Assembly (NCBI RefSeq): GCF_900143015.1
Contig: NZ_FSRT01000001.1
Location: 1-64,000 of the forward strand
Origin: Fibrobacter sp. UWB11
GTDB lineage: Bacteria > Fibrobacterota > Fibrobacteria > Fibrobacterales > Fibrobacteraceae
DNA length: 64,000 nucleotides
Direction: 5' to 3'
In this document: piece after piece, positions 9,591 to 19,075 of the stretch
Layout: every line of letters begins with the position of its first letter
Numbering within the stretch: the stretch's first letter is position 1
The notes under the pieces: generated by a model
The model's input: the letters and a program-made list of their open reading frames with translations, nothing else
The model's database searches: none
What the model was told of the DNA's origin: nothing
Translations under genes and position numbers: made by a program

Positions 9591-11114
9591 ATGGACAATC
9601 GTTTAGTTATTGCAAAAAACACGTTGTTTCTGTATTTTAGAATGCTGTTGACGATGTTTGTGTCGTTGTATGCAAGTCGTGTTGTTTTGCAAGTTTTGGG
9701 AATTAATGATTTCGGAATATTTCAGACGGTTGTTGGTGTTGTTGGTCTGATTTCATTTGCGAATAATGCTCTTTCTGCCGGCTCTTCTCGTTATTTGACT
9801 TTTGCTCTTGGAAAAGGAAATTTAGATGAACTGAAGAAAACTTTTTCATCTATTTTTCTAATTCATTTGGCTTTGGCTTTATTAGTTGCTATTGCTGCGG
9901 AAACTGTTGGATTGTGGTTTGTTTGCCATAATGCTGAGATTTTACCGGAAAGAATCGATGCCGCTGCTTTTGCATACCATTTTATTGTTGCTTCTGTTTT
10001 TTTGTCAATTACTCAAATTCCTTATACGGCGTGTATTATTTCTCATGAAAAAATGGCCGTTTTTGCATATGTTAGTGTTATAGAGGCTTTTTTAAAATTG
10101 TTTGTTGTTTATTTGCTTCAAATAGGGGATTTTGACAAGTTAAAAATGTATGCTGTTTTATTATGTATTGTGCAGTTGGGAATAACTTTTTCTTATAGGT
10201 TGTATTGCTTGAAAAATCTTCCTGAATCAAGAAGTCGATTTATTGTGGATGAGATAATTATAAAGAATGTATTAAAATATACTGGCTGGAATCTTCTGAC
10301 TAATACGGCATCGGCTGTTGTTTTACATGGATCAACAGTAATGACCAATGTATTTTTTAATCCAAGTATAGTTGCTGCAAGAGCTATTGCTAATCAAGTG
10401 AATGACTCTGCTAATCAAGTTGTTCACAATTTTAGAAATGCAAGTAATCCGCAGATTGTAAAAAAATTCGCTGCAGAAGATTTTGAAGGAAGTAAGCAAC
10501 TTTTACTTAGTTCTACGAAAATATCTTTTTATCTTATGCTCTTTTTATGTGTTCCAGTCTTTCTCGAAACAGAAATGATTCTAAAAATATGGTTAGGATT
10601 TGTTCCCGATTATTCAGCGGCTTTTTTGCGTATTGCGATAGTGACCAGTTTAATCCAGGTATTCAGTCATTCTTTTTATGCCGCCCTTTATGCAAAGGGG
10701 ACTATTCGTGAGAATGCAATTTTTACATCCATAGTAAATTTCTTGATGTTTTCTGTTGTATATTTGCTTTTTAAGTTAGGTTTTTCGCCATTAGCTCTTG
10801 CTTGGAGTATTTTTATTGCAGAGTTTTTCTTGGCTGTATGTGTTAAATCGGTGCTGGTTGTAAAAATAGTTGGTTATAGGTGGAATGATATATTCGCTGT
10901 TTATATTCCTTGTATAAAGGTGTTTCTCGTAGCTATTCCAATACCGTTGCTTATGCTTCTTTTGTTAAACTCTATAAATATGAATGAAATTTTGCGATTC
11001 ATTGTAATGATATTTTTTTCTCTTGCTTCTGTATTTTTTTCTATTTGGTCAATTGGTCTTAATACTGAACAAAGAAATTTTTTACGACAAATGTTTTTAC
11101 GTTTTCGCCAATAA
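9591..11114 (+). CDS. Wzx-like polysaccharide flippase
   Basis: A 507-residue, very hydrophobic protein with about twelve to fourteen predicted helices. The opening (NTLFLYFRMLLTMFVSLYASRVVLQVLGINDFGIF) reads like the polysaccharide-transporter/MOP-superfamily flippases that move undecaprenyl-linked repeat units to the periplasm. It is the last gene of the glycan operon and converges with the LTA-synthase-like gene, five bases apart. No Wzy polymerase is evident in the window, so the product may be a short glycan or use a polymerase encoded elsewhere. Confidence 0.8.
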   Translation: MDNRLVIAKNTLFLYFRMLLTMFVSLYASRVVLQVLGINDFGIFQTVVGVVGLISFANNALSAGSSRYLTFALGKGNLDELKKTFSSIFLIHLALALLVAIAAETVGLWFVCHNAEILPERIDAAAFAYHFIVASVFLSITQIPYTACIISHEKMAVFAYVSVIEAFLKLFVVYLLQIGDFDKLKMYAVLLCIVQLGITFSYRLYCLKNLPESRSRFIVDEIIIKNVLKYTGWNLLTNTASAVVLHGSTVMTNVFFNPSIVAARAIANQVNDSANQVVHNFRNASNPQIVKKFAAEDFEGSKQLLLSSTKISFYLMLFLCVPVFLETEMILKIWLGFVPDYSAAFLRIAIVTSLIQVFSHSFYAALYAKGTIRENAIFTSIVNFLMFSVVYLLFKLGFSPLALAWSIFIAEFFLAVCVKSVLVVKIVGYRWNDIFAVYIPCIKVFLVAIPIPLLMLLLLNSINMNEILRFIVMIFFSLASVFFSIWSIGLNTEQRNFLRQMFLRFRQ

Positions 11115-11119
11115 CAAGA

Positions 11120-12781
11120 TTATTTAGCTTCTTTTCTAAGTAAATAGCTTTCGTGTACCAAGTGACTTGACATTTTCCCCAGTTTTACGTTGAGATTGTT
11201 TAATCCAATGCTTTCTACGAGTGTTTTCTTGTCGCTAAAAAGGTCTGTTCCGAATCCTAGCCGATTTCTCTCAATGTCAAAATTCATTGAACTTAGAATC
11301 GTCGGGAACATGTCGATGTCCGAGAATGCTCTGTTTTCTTCTGATGTTGGCTTTTTTGATGAATTTATAAATATGTCAATCCATTTGCGGTTGGGGAAGT
11401 CTTTTACTAAACGTGTTCCCATAAATAGGTGATCTCCGAAGATTACAATGGATGTGTTTTGGTAGAAGGGTTTTGACTTTAATGAGTCTAGGAATTTGTT
11501 CAGTTCCCTGGATACGCAGCGAGCTGATGCTTTGAGAAGTTCGTCTTTGTTGTTTTCGTCGTTGGCTTTTATGCAATCAGGGTCGTATAGTCCATGGGGG
11601 GAATGGGTGTCGATGGTAAAGAATGTTAGTGAGAATGGCTCAGATAGAGTGTCAAGAATTTGTGTTGCAAATTTAAAGGATTCTTTATCTTGAACATTTT
11701 TCCAGCCTTGTTTTACCATATAATCTTCAACATCTAAGTTCATTCGTTCTATCAAATCATCAGGGCCGTAGATTTCGTCCATCTTGTGATCTGTCACGAA
11801 ATTTCGAAATTCTTTGTAACATCCAGGATTTCCTTGGAAGAATATTTGTCTATACCCGTTTTCGTTTAGAATTTTATAAATGCTTTTGTAATGGTGCAGT
11901 ATGGGAGTTTTTTGGTAGTTGATGACGTATGGGATTCCCAAAGAACGTGTGTGCATTGCTGCAAAGGTCGCTCCTGAACCATACGATTCAATTCCGCCTC
12001 CAATGGAATTTTTATTTCTACCAAAGTTGATGTTTTGTTGTGCTAGTTGGGTAATTTCTGGAATGAGGTTCGTATCCTGATTACCCCCATGTTCTTTGTC
12101 GGAGAATGTTGTTTCCATGGATTCTAGATAAATTAGAATTAAGTTTCGCTTTTGTTCTGGGGGCGTAATTTTGACTGAATCAGGATTGACGTAGTTTTCA
12201 ACAAAAAATTTTGAATATGATGCGCTTTTCTCGGGTTCGTTTTTTAGGATGTGTATGTAATCAGATACGGGAATATCGCTGATAAAAAGCGCAATGGTAG
12301 CGGCAAAATAAGCACCGATGAAAATTAGTCTTTTTTTAGTATTGCTAAAAAGGGCGTATAGGAAAATGGTTAGGACTGCAGTTATTATAAGTGCTTGGGG
12401 TATTGTTGTTGACAAGTACTGCTTAATCATTGAATAGGCGAAGTCATCGAATGGCTCTTGTAGGGTAAGCATCACTACATTTGCGTCTCTAAGCGGGAAT
12501 GTGTTTAACGCCCAATAGATGCCAGCCCTAAAATGGATTGCAAAGAAGAGTAGAAGGACTATGAGGGGTATGTGTGATGGTTTGAAATAGTCTTTTTTTT
12601 GGAATTGTTTTGTTTTCCAGTTTATTGCGATGAGCCCTAAGATGGCTAATATGAATGTTGGCGATACAGAAAATGGTGTGATTTCAAAAAAATAGTGTTC
12701 TGCTATAAAAAAGAGACACGCAACTATTGCGACTGTTTTTACGGCAAAAATGATTATGTTCTTTATTCTGCAGTTTTGCAT
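11120..12781 (-). CDS. LTA-synthase family membrane sulfatase
   Basis: A 553-residue protein with five N-terminal membrane helices (about residues 10-185) and a large extracytoplasmic sulfatase-fold domain. Visible landmarks are LILIYLESMETTF (metal-binding Glu), SIGGGIESYGSGATF in the place of the catalytic-Thr loop, FTIDTHSPHG, and IVIFGDHLFMG (GDH). The family includes LtaS, OpgB/MdoB and phosphoethanolamine transferases; Gram-negative members usually decorate periplasmic glucans or lipid A-like glycans. It faces the end of the polysaccharide operon and probably modifies a surface polymer. Confidence 0.8.
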   Translation of the reverse strand: MQNCRIKNIIIFAVKTVAIVACLFFIAEHYFFEITPFSVSPTFILAILGLIAINWKTKQFQKKDYFKPSHIPLIVLLLFFAIHFRAGIYWALNTFPLRDANVVMLTLQEPFDDFAYSMIKQYLSTTIPQALIITAVLTIFLYALFSNTKKRLIFIGAYFAATIALFISDIPVSDYIHILKNEPEKSASYSKFFVENYVNPDSVKITPPEQKRNLILIYLESMETTFSDKEHGGNQDTNLIPEITQLAQQNINFGRNKNSIGGGIESYGSGATFAAMHTRSLGIPYVINYQKTPILHHYKSIYKILNENGYRQIFFQGNPGCYKEFRNFVTDHKMDEIYGPDDLIERMNLDVEDYMVKQGWKNVQDKESFKFATQILDTLSEPFSLTFFTIDTHSPHGLYDPDCIKANDENNKDELLKASARCVSRELNKFLDSLKSKPFYQNTSIVIFGDHLFMGTRLVKDFPNRKWIDIFINSSKKPTSEENRAFSDIDMFPTILSSMNFDIERNRLGFGTDLFSDKKTLVESIGLNNLNVKLGKMSSHLVHESYLLRKEAK

Positions 12782-13247
12782 GTTTTGTAATATAGATTAA
12801 AAGCCGTTTTGTGGCGAACCTGTGGGTGTTGACAATGATTGTTTTCTGAATCATATTTGATAGTGAACGAATGTTCTAGTACTCTAAATTTCAAATGTGG
12901 CGGTTTTATGATTGTCTGCAGGGAGATGATGATGTTGAAATGGAAAATATTGACGAGTGTACTAACATCCTATATGTTTGTTAGTGTGGATGTCAAATTC
13001 TAAAACAACTTGTCGATGCAGGGCAAATCGTAAGGGTGGCGCGAGGTTTATATCAGCCTAACTGATATGGCAAAACACAAGAATGCTGAATGGACTCAGT
13101 TGTGCTGTTTTCATGTTCAAAATGCAATATTCCCGAACGGGAAAATTTTGCTTGCTTATACCGGTTAATTTTTGAAAATATTGCACCTCTTGCTTATATT
13201 AAAATTTTGAATTATATTATAGGTGTATTGAAATTTTTGAGGTGAAA
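12782..13247. other. Intergenic stretch with decayed AbiEi-like antitoxin and promoter
   Basis: No intact gene. Between about 13006 and 13168 the plus strand reads QLVDAGQIVRVARGLYQP and then, after a frame change, MAKHKNAEWTQLC and PNGKILLAYTG. This resembles the winged-helix N-terminus of AbiEi-type (type IV toxin-antitoxin) regulators broken by at least one frameshift. The right end carries a sigma70-like promoter for the next gene: TTGCTT at 13190-13195, 17 bp, TATATT at 13213-13218. Confidence 0.4.
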
Positions 13248-13424
13248 ATGCAAGTTGTGTACGCAGATAGGGAATTGGCTCGCTGTGCAGGTCAATGGGC
13301 TTGTGATTTGGACCATCCGTATCGTCTTATTTTCAAACCGGTTATGAATAGTGACGGAAATGTTATCGGATTGATTGTTGAACAAACTGTTTCTATTCTA
13401 GAAATTGTAGATTATCATGAGTAG
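13248..13424 (+). pseudogene. HigB/RelE-like toxin with internal deletion
   Basis: The 58-residue product matches a HigB-type toxin at both ends. The beginning (MQVVYADRELARCA) corresponds to the first strand and helix, and the rest (GQWACDLDHPYRLIF, then ILEIVDYHE) to the C-terminal half. The usual middle of about 50 residues is missing without a frameshift, so the product is probably inactive. RBS GAGG precedes the ATG by five bases; a GTG two codons upstream is less well placed. The antitoxin gene follows after 8 bp in the usual higB-higA order. Confidence 0.6.
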
Positions 13425-13432
13425 GAGTATTT

Positions 13433-14437
13433 ATGCAGGTTTATAGATGTGATGAATTAGCTGTAGTGACGCCGCCTGGGCGGCATCTTGCTGAAAAAAT
13501 TGAAGAAATGGGCCTTGATGCCAATGATTTGGCAGCACGCATGGGCTACACGCCCAAGGCGGTGAATGACATTTTGCAGGGAAATTGCCGAATCACGCCC
13601 GAATCGGCCCTTTCTCTTGAAATGGTTACGGAAATACCTGCTGGGTTTTGGTTGCGTAGTCAGATGGCTTACGACGAATTTCTTTCGCGTGAGAAAATTA
13701 AGGCCTCGCTTATGGATCAGTCCCTTTGGAAAAAGTCGTTTCCGGAGGAGCTTGATGTTCGCAATTGGGTCCGCAAGGGTACTGATAAAGCGGATGATAA
13801 ATCTTTAATGCCGCTTTTGAAATTCTTTGCGGTGGCATCCCCGAAGGCTTGGGATGGCTACTATAAGAAAGCTCAGTTGAAGGTGGCGTTCCGTATTTCG
13901 CTTGCGGAGGTCAAGGATCCGTATGCGACTTCGGCGTGGATTCGCCGTGGCGAGATTCTTTCGGACCAAGATCCGATGGAAAAGCTGGGGCAACCTGCGG
14001 TTCGTAAAAAACTTAAGGCGGCGCTTCCCGAAATTATTGCGTTTGCGGCTGCAAATAAGAAATTGCCAAAGCGCGAAAAGCGAATCACTTATTGGACGCC
14101 TGAGGCGGAAGTGGTTGACGATTGCATGACGGGTTTGCAGGAGCTTTGCCGCAAGATTGGTATTCGCGTGCTGTTTGTGCAGAATTTCAAGAGCTCGCCG
14201 ATTCACGGCATGTATCGTTGGTACAAGGATGTTCCGCTAATCCAGTTGCATGACCGCTTTAAAAAGCGTGAAACGATGTGGTTCACGTTTTTCCATGAAC
14301 TTGCGCATGTGCTTTACCATGGCAAGAAGGGAATCTGTTTGCAAAATATCGAAATTACGCACCACCACCCTGAAAAAGAGGATGAGGCCAACTGCTTCGC
14401 GCAGAAGTGCATGATGGAGGCGGGTTTCGAGGTGTAG
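13433..14437 (+). CDS. HigA-type antitoxin fused to ImmA/IrrE-like metallopeptidase
   Basis: A 334-residue protein. Residues about 15-75 form a HigA-like helix-turn-helix (KIEEMGLDANDLAARMGY, then VNDILQGN). The C-terminal half ends in an ImmA/IrrE zinc-protease motif, FFHELAHVLYHG (His288, Glu289, His292), followed by EEDEANCFAQ-like residues. Such fusions are common antitoxins of the HigA/'ImmA/IrrE family metallo-endopeptidase' group and probably bind the upstream promoter. A clear RBS (TAGGAG) precedes the ATG. The partner toxin looks deleted, so this may persist as an orphan regulator. Confidence 0.75.
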   Translation: MQVYRCDELAVVTPPGRHLAEKIEEMGLDANDLAARMGYTPKAVNDILQGNCRITPESALSLEMVTEIPAGFWLRSQMAYDEFLSREKIKASLMDQSLWKKSFPEELDVRNWVRKGTDKADDKSLMPLLKFFAVASPKAWDGYYKKAQLKVAFRISLAEVKDPYATSAWIRRGEILSDQDPMEKLGQPAVRKKLKAALPEIIAFAAANKKLPKREKRITYWTPEAEVVDDCMTGLQELCRKIGIRVLFVQNFKSSPIHGMYRWYKDVPLIQLHDRFKKRETMWFTFFHELAHVLYHGKKGICLQNIEITHHHPEKEDEANCFAQKCMMEAGFEV

Positions 14438-14509
14438 AATGTAGTCTTGGGGACTCGCAGTTTTTGAATGCTGCGAATCTTGATGACTGCGTTTCTGATA
14501 AAGTTGTCC

Positions 14510-15430
14510 CTAGAACGTCCGCTTGCGTACAACGTATTGCGGCGACTGGTTGATGCTGATGTAGATGCGGCCTACATATTCACCGATGAGTCCGAGCAAT
14601 AGCATAATCATGCCGCCTATGAAGAGGATGGTGGCGAGCATGCTGGTGTAGCCGAGGGGTACTGCAGGGAACATCAGTTTCTTGTAGATGACAAAGAGGC
14701 CTGCAGCAAAGCCGAGGATTGCGCAGAATAAACCGATGAAGGTTGCGGCGCGAAGCGGCTTTACGGAGAATGCGGTGAAGCCGTTAATCCAAAGTCCGAG
14801 AAGTCCTGCGATGGTGTAGCCGGATTCACCTTCGAGGCGGCGGCGGTGCTGGACTTCGACGTTGCCTAGATTTTTGGTTGCGCGGAATACAAGGCCGCTG
14901 ATGTAGGCAAACGGGTGGGGGTAGCGCACGATTTCATCGACGATGAACTTGCGCATGATGAAAAAGCTTGTGGTGCGCAGTGTTTTGGGCTGCCCGATGA
15001 TTGCTTCGGCCATTTTCTTGTTGACCCATGTTCCGAAGCGGCGGAATAAATGTTGTTTGGCGTGCTTGTAGTAACCGTAAACGACGTCATAGCCTTCTTC
15101 TAGCTTGTCTACAAGTTTGAAGGATTCGCTGGCGGGTGTTTGGCCGTCGTCGTCGAGGCTGATGATGTAATCGCCTGTTGCCTGGGCGTAGCCTGCCATG
15201 AGGGCGGAGTGCTGCCCGAAATTCTTGGCGAGGCAGATTCCTTTAATGCGCGAATCGGCTGCGGCAAGGCGTTCGATAACGCTCCAAACGTTGTCTGGGC
15301 TGCAATCGTTTACGAGAACAATTTCGTAGTTGGTGCCGGGGCGGGTTGCCACGGTGTCATAGATTTCTTTAACGACTGTTTCAATCGTATTTTCGCTACG
15401 GTAACAGGGGATTACAAAAGAGAGTTTCAT
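14510..15430 (-). CDS. Polyprenyl-phosphate glycosyltransferase (GtrB/ArnC-like GT2)
   Basis: A 306-residue protein: GT2 catalytic domain (LSFVIPCYRSENTIE, VNDCSPDN, SLDDDGQTP) followed by two C-terminal membrane helices (about residues 225-250 and 262-285). This is the DPM1-like layout of GtrB, ArnC and YfdH, which load a sugar onto undecaprenyl phosphate. It abuts the oxidoreductase gene directly and closes a four-gene minus-strand set whose first steps make an amino sugar. Confidence 0.82.
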   Translation of the reverse strand: MKLSFVIPCYRSENTIETVVKEIYDTVATRPGTNYEIVLVNDCSPDNVWSVIERLAAADSRIKGICLAKNFGQHSALMAGYAQATGDYIISLDDDGQTPASESFKLVDKLEEGYDVVYGYYKHAKQHLFRRFGTWVNKKMAEAIIGQPKTLRTTSFFIMRKFIVDEIVRYPHPFAYISGLVFRATKNLGNVEVQHRRRLEGESGYTIAGLLGLWINGFTAFSVKPLRAATFIGLFCAILGFAAGLFVIYKKLMFPAVPLGYTSMLATILFIGGMIMLLLGLIGEYVGRIYISINQSPQYVVRKRTF

Positions 15431-16570
15431 CTAGAACCTTTGTTGAACGGATTCCCACTTGTTGCTTTGGGCTGACTTTGCGGCGGCTTGCATCATGGCG
15501 AGGCCTTCGAGCGATGTGCGGATGCCGCATACGTACTGGCTTGTAAAGCTGCCTTTGGCGAAATATTGCCCGAGGCAATCGGCGATGTCTTTGTAGTAGT
15601 TCGCGAATGCTTCGATGAATCCGGCGGGGTGGCCTGCCTTGAATCGGTTGTAGCGCTGTTGGTTTGCAATTTTTACATCACCGGTGCGGTCGCGGAGGCT
15701 TACGTTTCCGCGGAGGTCACATGTCTTGAGCGTTTCGGGTTCCAGTTGGAACCATTCGGCGCTGCCTTCGCTGCCGTAAACGCGGATGCGGAGGCCGTTA
15801 CGGTTGCCGAGTGCGGTTTTGCTGAACCAAATTTGGGCGCGGACGTTGTTCGTGTACTGCGCCAGTGCTCCAACGTTATCTACAATTTGCGGGAAAAGTC
15901 CAAATGTGGCTTGGTCGGCGACGATGTGTTCGGGGCGTTCGCCGGTTAAAAAGTAAATCATGTTGTGCAGGTGACTCCCGAGGTCTAGGGAAATTTTCGG
16001 GATCACGGTGTCTTTGAGTCGCCAACTTTGCGGTTTGGGGGGCTCGTTGTTGGCACCCAGGCGCATAAAGCCTTCTTGCGGCATTTCGACTTGCACTTGC
16101 TGGATTTTTCCGAGTTTACCATCGGCGATGAATTGCTTGAGTTCGCGCACCATCGGGTAACCGGTGTAGTTGTATGTAGTGCAGAAGAAACCTTTGGTTT
16201 CGGCAACTGCTTTGGCGATTTCTTCGCCTTCGGCAACGCTAGTTGCAAGCGATTTTTCGCAAATGACAGGGAAGCCTGCCTTGAGGGCGTCGATGACAAT
16301 GTCTTTGTGCAAATCGGTTGGGGCGAGGACCACGACAGCATCGAGTTTGCCTTTTTCGGCATTGAGCAAATCGCGGTAATTTGCATAGGTGCGCTCGGGG
16401 GCTACTCCCCAAGTTTTAGCCGTCTGCTGGTTTGTTTCTGTGTGGGTGCTGAAAGCACCTGCAACAAGTTCAAAATGTCCGTCCATTTGGCTTGCTGCCT
16501 TGTGGACTTCGCCAATGGCGGAATTTATGCCGCCCCCGATAAATGCAATTTGGTAAGGTTCCTTCTTCAT
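15431..16570 (-). CDS. Gfo/Idh/MocA-family oxidoreductase
   Basis: A 379-residue enzyme with an N-terminal Rossmann motif (YQIAFIGGGINSAIG), the conserved EKSLATS around residue 97 (the EKP-type motif of the family), and a C-terminal substrate domain containing LDLGSHLHNMIYF. These enzymes oxidise or reduce nucleotide sugars with NAD(P). The start was set at the ATG encoding MKKEPYQ, because the upstream extension lies before the Rossmann fold. It is part of the minus-strand amino-sugar set. Confidence 0.8.
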   Translation of the reverse strand: MKKEPYQIAFIGGGINSAIGEVHKAASQMDGHFELVAGAFSTHTETNQQTAKTWGVAPERTYANYRDLLNAEKGKLDAVVVLAPTDLHKDIVIDALKAGFPVICEKSLATSVAEGEEIAKAVAETKGFFCTTYNYTGYPMVRELKQFIADGKLGKIQQVQVEMPQEGFMRLGANNEPPKPQSWRLKDTVIPKISLDLGSHLHNMIYFLTGERPEHIVADQATFGLFPQIVDNVGALAQYTNNVRAQIWFSKTALGNRNGLRIRVYGSEGSAEWFQLEPETLKTCDLRGNVSLRDRTGDVKIANQQRYNRFKAGHPAGFIEAFANYYKDIADCLGQYFAKGSFTSQYVCGIRTSLEGLAMMQAAAKSAQSNKWESVQQRF

Positions 16571-16666
16571 ATTATGGAATATAGGATATTTCTTTTTGAT
16601 TAGATGGCGGATGTGGTCCGCCATGGTGTTTTTAGTTGTCATTCCGGGCTTGACCCGGAATCTCCT

Positions 16667-17908
16667 TTATTCTACTATGATTTTCGCTAGTTCGACCATT
16701 CTTGCTGTTTTGTCTTGCATTTCGGCTAGCGAATTGAACTTGAAGAATACAATACCTGCTTTGTATGTAAGCTTGTCTGTGATGATTTCGCCGGGCTTGT
16801 ACCACAAGAATTTTTCGATGATGTTCCCTTGGATTTCTGGTGCAAAAGTGACGTCGCGAACTATTCCTTTAATGGTTGCTCCGCATTTCGAGCTGTCGCC
16901 GGCTTGGCAATCTGCCATGATGCAGTGGCGTAGCCAAAAGCCTTGTGTCGGAACATCAACGATGCTGGAAATGTCCATGCCGGTTTCGGCCATCACGATG
17001 AATTTCGGGTAGTCGACACCTGTCGAGTACTTTACGAATTTGATGTAAAGGTCGCCAGGCGAGCGGCGACAAATTTCAATGATGACAGGCGTGCCGTCAG
17101 CTTGTTCGATGTACTGTATGTGCAAAATACCATCGACGAGGTTGAGTTCGCGGGCGATGCGCTCGCTGTAATCGCGGAGTTTTGCGAGAGTTTCGCCGTT
17201 AGATGTGCTTGGCGAGTTTGCGCCCGAGACCATGTACTTGTTGATATAGTATTGTTCGTTGTCGGCAAATGCGAATGCAACTTTGCCTTTTACGAGCATG
17301 GCGGAAAATCCGTGGTTTGTGCCTTCGACAAATTCTTCGACCACGATGTGGTCTTGCCGAGTGCGGCTTGTGGCGTCGCGGTAGGCTTCATACGCTTCTT
17401 CGGGCGTGCATGCGCGGTGGATGCCTTTGCCTCCTGTGAGATCGACCGGCTTCACGATGATGGGGAAGGAGAGGGCGTTGTTGCCTGTAATGGCCGCTTC
17501 GAATTCGGCGGTATTTCGGATAACAACTGTGCGCGGCGTCGGGATGCCAAGGCGTGTTGCCAAGGCGCGGTATTTGTCCTTGTGGTGAATTTCAAGGCTT
17601 GTCGCGTAACTGTCGTGGCCTGGTAATCCTAGCTTTTCGCAAACGTAGACTGTAGAAAGTAACGCAAAATCATTGCATCCAGAACAAACTGCTTGTACCC
17701 CTTCGGACCGCGCGAGTTCGAGCATAGCTTCTTTATTGCTAAAATCTTCAAATACCGTCTTGTCGGCATGGGGGTGGCCAAGTCCTTCGCGGTTGTTGCC
17801 TGTAGTTATCACATACCAACCGAGTTCCTGAGCTGCTTTAATTAGCGGAATTTCGGCATGGCTGCCACCTAACAGCAAAAGTTTCTTTTGTTGATTGCTT
17901 TGCTCCAT
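16667..17908 (-). CDS. ATP-grasp ligase
   Basis: A 413-residue protein with a preATP-grasp domain (KLLLLGGSHAEIPLIKAA), an ATP-grasp core (FPIIVKPVDLTGGKGI near residues 150-167, VVEEFVEGTNHGFSAM) and the acidic Mg site IIEICRRSPGD. The family joins a carboxylate to an amine or thiol using ATP. Sitting between an aminotransferase that makes a 4-amino sugar and an oxidoreductase, it could acylate the amino sugar with an amino acid or other acid; that is inference. A carbamoyl-phosphate-synthase-like label would be too generic. Confidence 0.75.
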   Translation of the reverse strand: MEQSNQQKKLLLLGGSHAEIPLIKAAQELGWYVITTGNNREGLGHPHADKTVFEDFSNKEAMLELARSEGVQAVCSGCNDFALLSTVYVCEKLGLPGHDSYATSLEIHHKDKYRALATRLGIPTPRTVVIRNTAEFEAAITGNNALSFPIIVKPVDLTGGKGIHRACTPEEAYEAYRDATSRTRQDHIVVEEFVEGTNHGFSAMLVKGKVAFAFADNEQYYINKYMVSGANSPSTSNGETLAKLRDYSERIARELNLVDGILHIQYIEQADGTPVIIEICRRSPGDLYIKFVKYSTGVDYPKFIVMAETGMDISSIVDVPTQGFWLRHCIMADCQAGDSSKCGATIKGIVRDVTFAPEIQGNIIEKFLWYKPGEIITDKLTYKAGIVFFKFNSLAEMQDKTARMVELAKIIVE

Positions 17909-17941
17909 TTTATTTCGCTTGTAATGACGTGTGTGTTCTTT

Positions 17942-19075
17942 TTACTTCCCGAAAAATTCCTTGACCTTGCTGCATACAAATTCGAGATCTTCGGGTTTTA
18001 GACCATAGAACATGGGGAGGCGCAAAAGGCGGTCGCTTTCTTTAGTGGTGTAAATGTCTTCGCCATGGAATCGTCCAAAGCGTTTGCCTGCTGGGGCGTT
18101 ATGCAGCGGCACGTAGTGGAATACAGCAAGGATTCCATTCTTGACTAAGTGCGCGATGAGTGCGGTGCGTGTTTTGAGGTCTGCGACCTTCAGGTAGAAC
18201 ATGTGCGCGTTGTGCGTGCATTCTGCCGGAATGTACGGCAGCTGCAAATCGCCTGCGTCTTCGAGCGGTTGCAAACGTTCACGGTAGGCGTTCCAGCTTG
18301 CCATGCGGTTGTCGTAAATCTTTTGTGCGTTTTCGAGTTCCGCGTAAAGGTAGGCGGCGTTCAGTTCGCTAGGCAAATAGCTGGAACCGAGTTCTACCCA
18401 TGTGTACTTGTCGACTTCGCCACGGTGGAACTGCACGCGGTTCGTGCCCTTCTCGCGGATGATTTCGGCATGGTCGGCGTATTTTTTATCGGTAATGAGA
18501 ATGGCTCCGCCTTCTCCCATGCTGTAGTTCTTGGTCTCGTGATAGCTGTAGCAGCCAAAGTCACCGAGCGCTCCGAGTGAACGTCCTTTGTATGTAGACA
18601 TCATGCCTTGTGCGGCATCTTCGATGACGAATAAATTGTGGCGGCGGGCGATGGCGTTGATTGTATCCATTTCGCAGGCGACACCGGCGTAATGCACGGG
18701 AACAATGGCGCGGGTCTTTTCGGTAATCGCGTCTTCGATTTTCTTTTCGTCGATGTTCATCGTGTCAGGGCGGATGTCTACGAATACGCATTTGGCGCCA
18801 CGCATGGCGAATGCATCTGCCGTGGAGACGAATGTGAACGAGGGCATAATGACTTCGTCGCCGGGCTGAATCCCGCACAAAAGTGCCGACATTTCGAGTG
18901 CGTGTGTGCAACTTGTGGTAAGCAGTGCTCGTGCGGCTCCAGTTTTCTGTTCTAGCCAAGCATGGCATTTCTGGTTGAATTGCCCGTCACCGCAAATTCG
19001 GCCGCTTTCGACGGCTTTACGGACATATTCAATTTCTGGGCCAACAAATGGTGGCTGATTAAATGGAATTTTCAT
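17942..19075 (-). CDS. wecE: dTDP-4-amino-4,6-dideoxygalactose transaminase
   Basis: A 377-residue PLP-dependent sugar aminotransferase of the DegT/DnrJ/EryC1/StrS family. The whole N-terminus (IPFNQPPFVGPEIEYV) and the active-site segment SYHETKNYSMGEGGA (PLP lysine Lys182) match the WecE/RffA subgroup. That enzyme converts dTDP-4-keto-6-deoxyglucose to dTDP-4-amino-4,6-dideoxygalactose with glutamate. First gene of the minus-strand set, upstream of the ATP-grasp, oxidoreductase and GtrB-like genes. Confidence 0.85.
   Translation of the reverse strand: MKIPFNQPPFVGPEIEYVRKAVESGRICGDGQFNQKCHAWLEQKTGAARALLTTSCTHALEMSALLCGIQPGDEVIMPSFTFVSTADAFAMRGAKCVFVDIRPDTMNIDEKKIEDAITEKTRAIVPVHYAGVACEMDTINAIARRHNLFVIEDAAQGMMSTYKGRSLGALGDFGCYSYHETKNYSMGEGGAILITDKKYADHAEIIREKGTNRVQFHRGEVDKYTWVELGSSYLPSELNAAYLYAELENAQKIYDNRMASWNAYRERLQPLEDAGDLQLPYIPAECTHNAHMFYLKVADLKTRTALIAHLVKNGILAVFHYVPLHNAPAGKRFGRFHGEDIYTTKESDRLLRLPMFYGLKPEDLEFVCSKVKEFFGK

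Noticed and set aside
15431-16603. Long plus-strand frames opposite the oxidoreductase gene
   Set aside because: Cys/Val/Ala-rich shadow translations without motifs; the minus-strand Gfo/Idh enzyme is certain.
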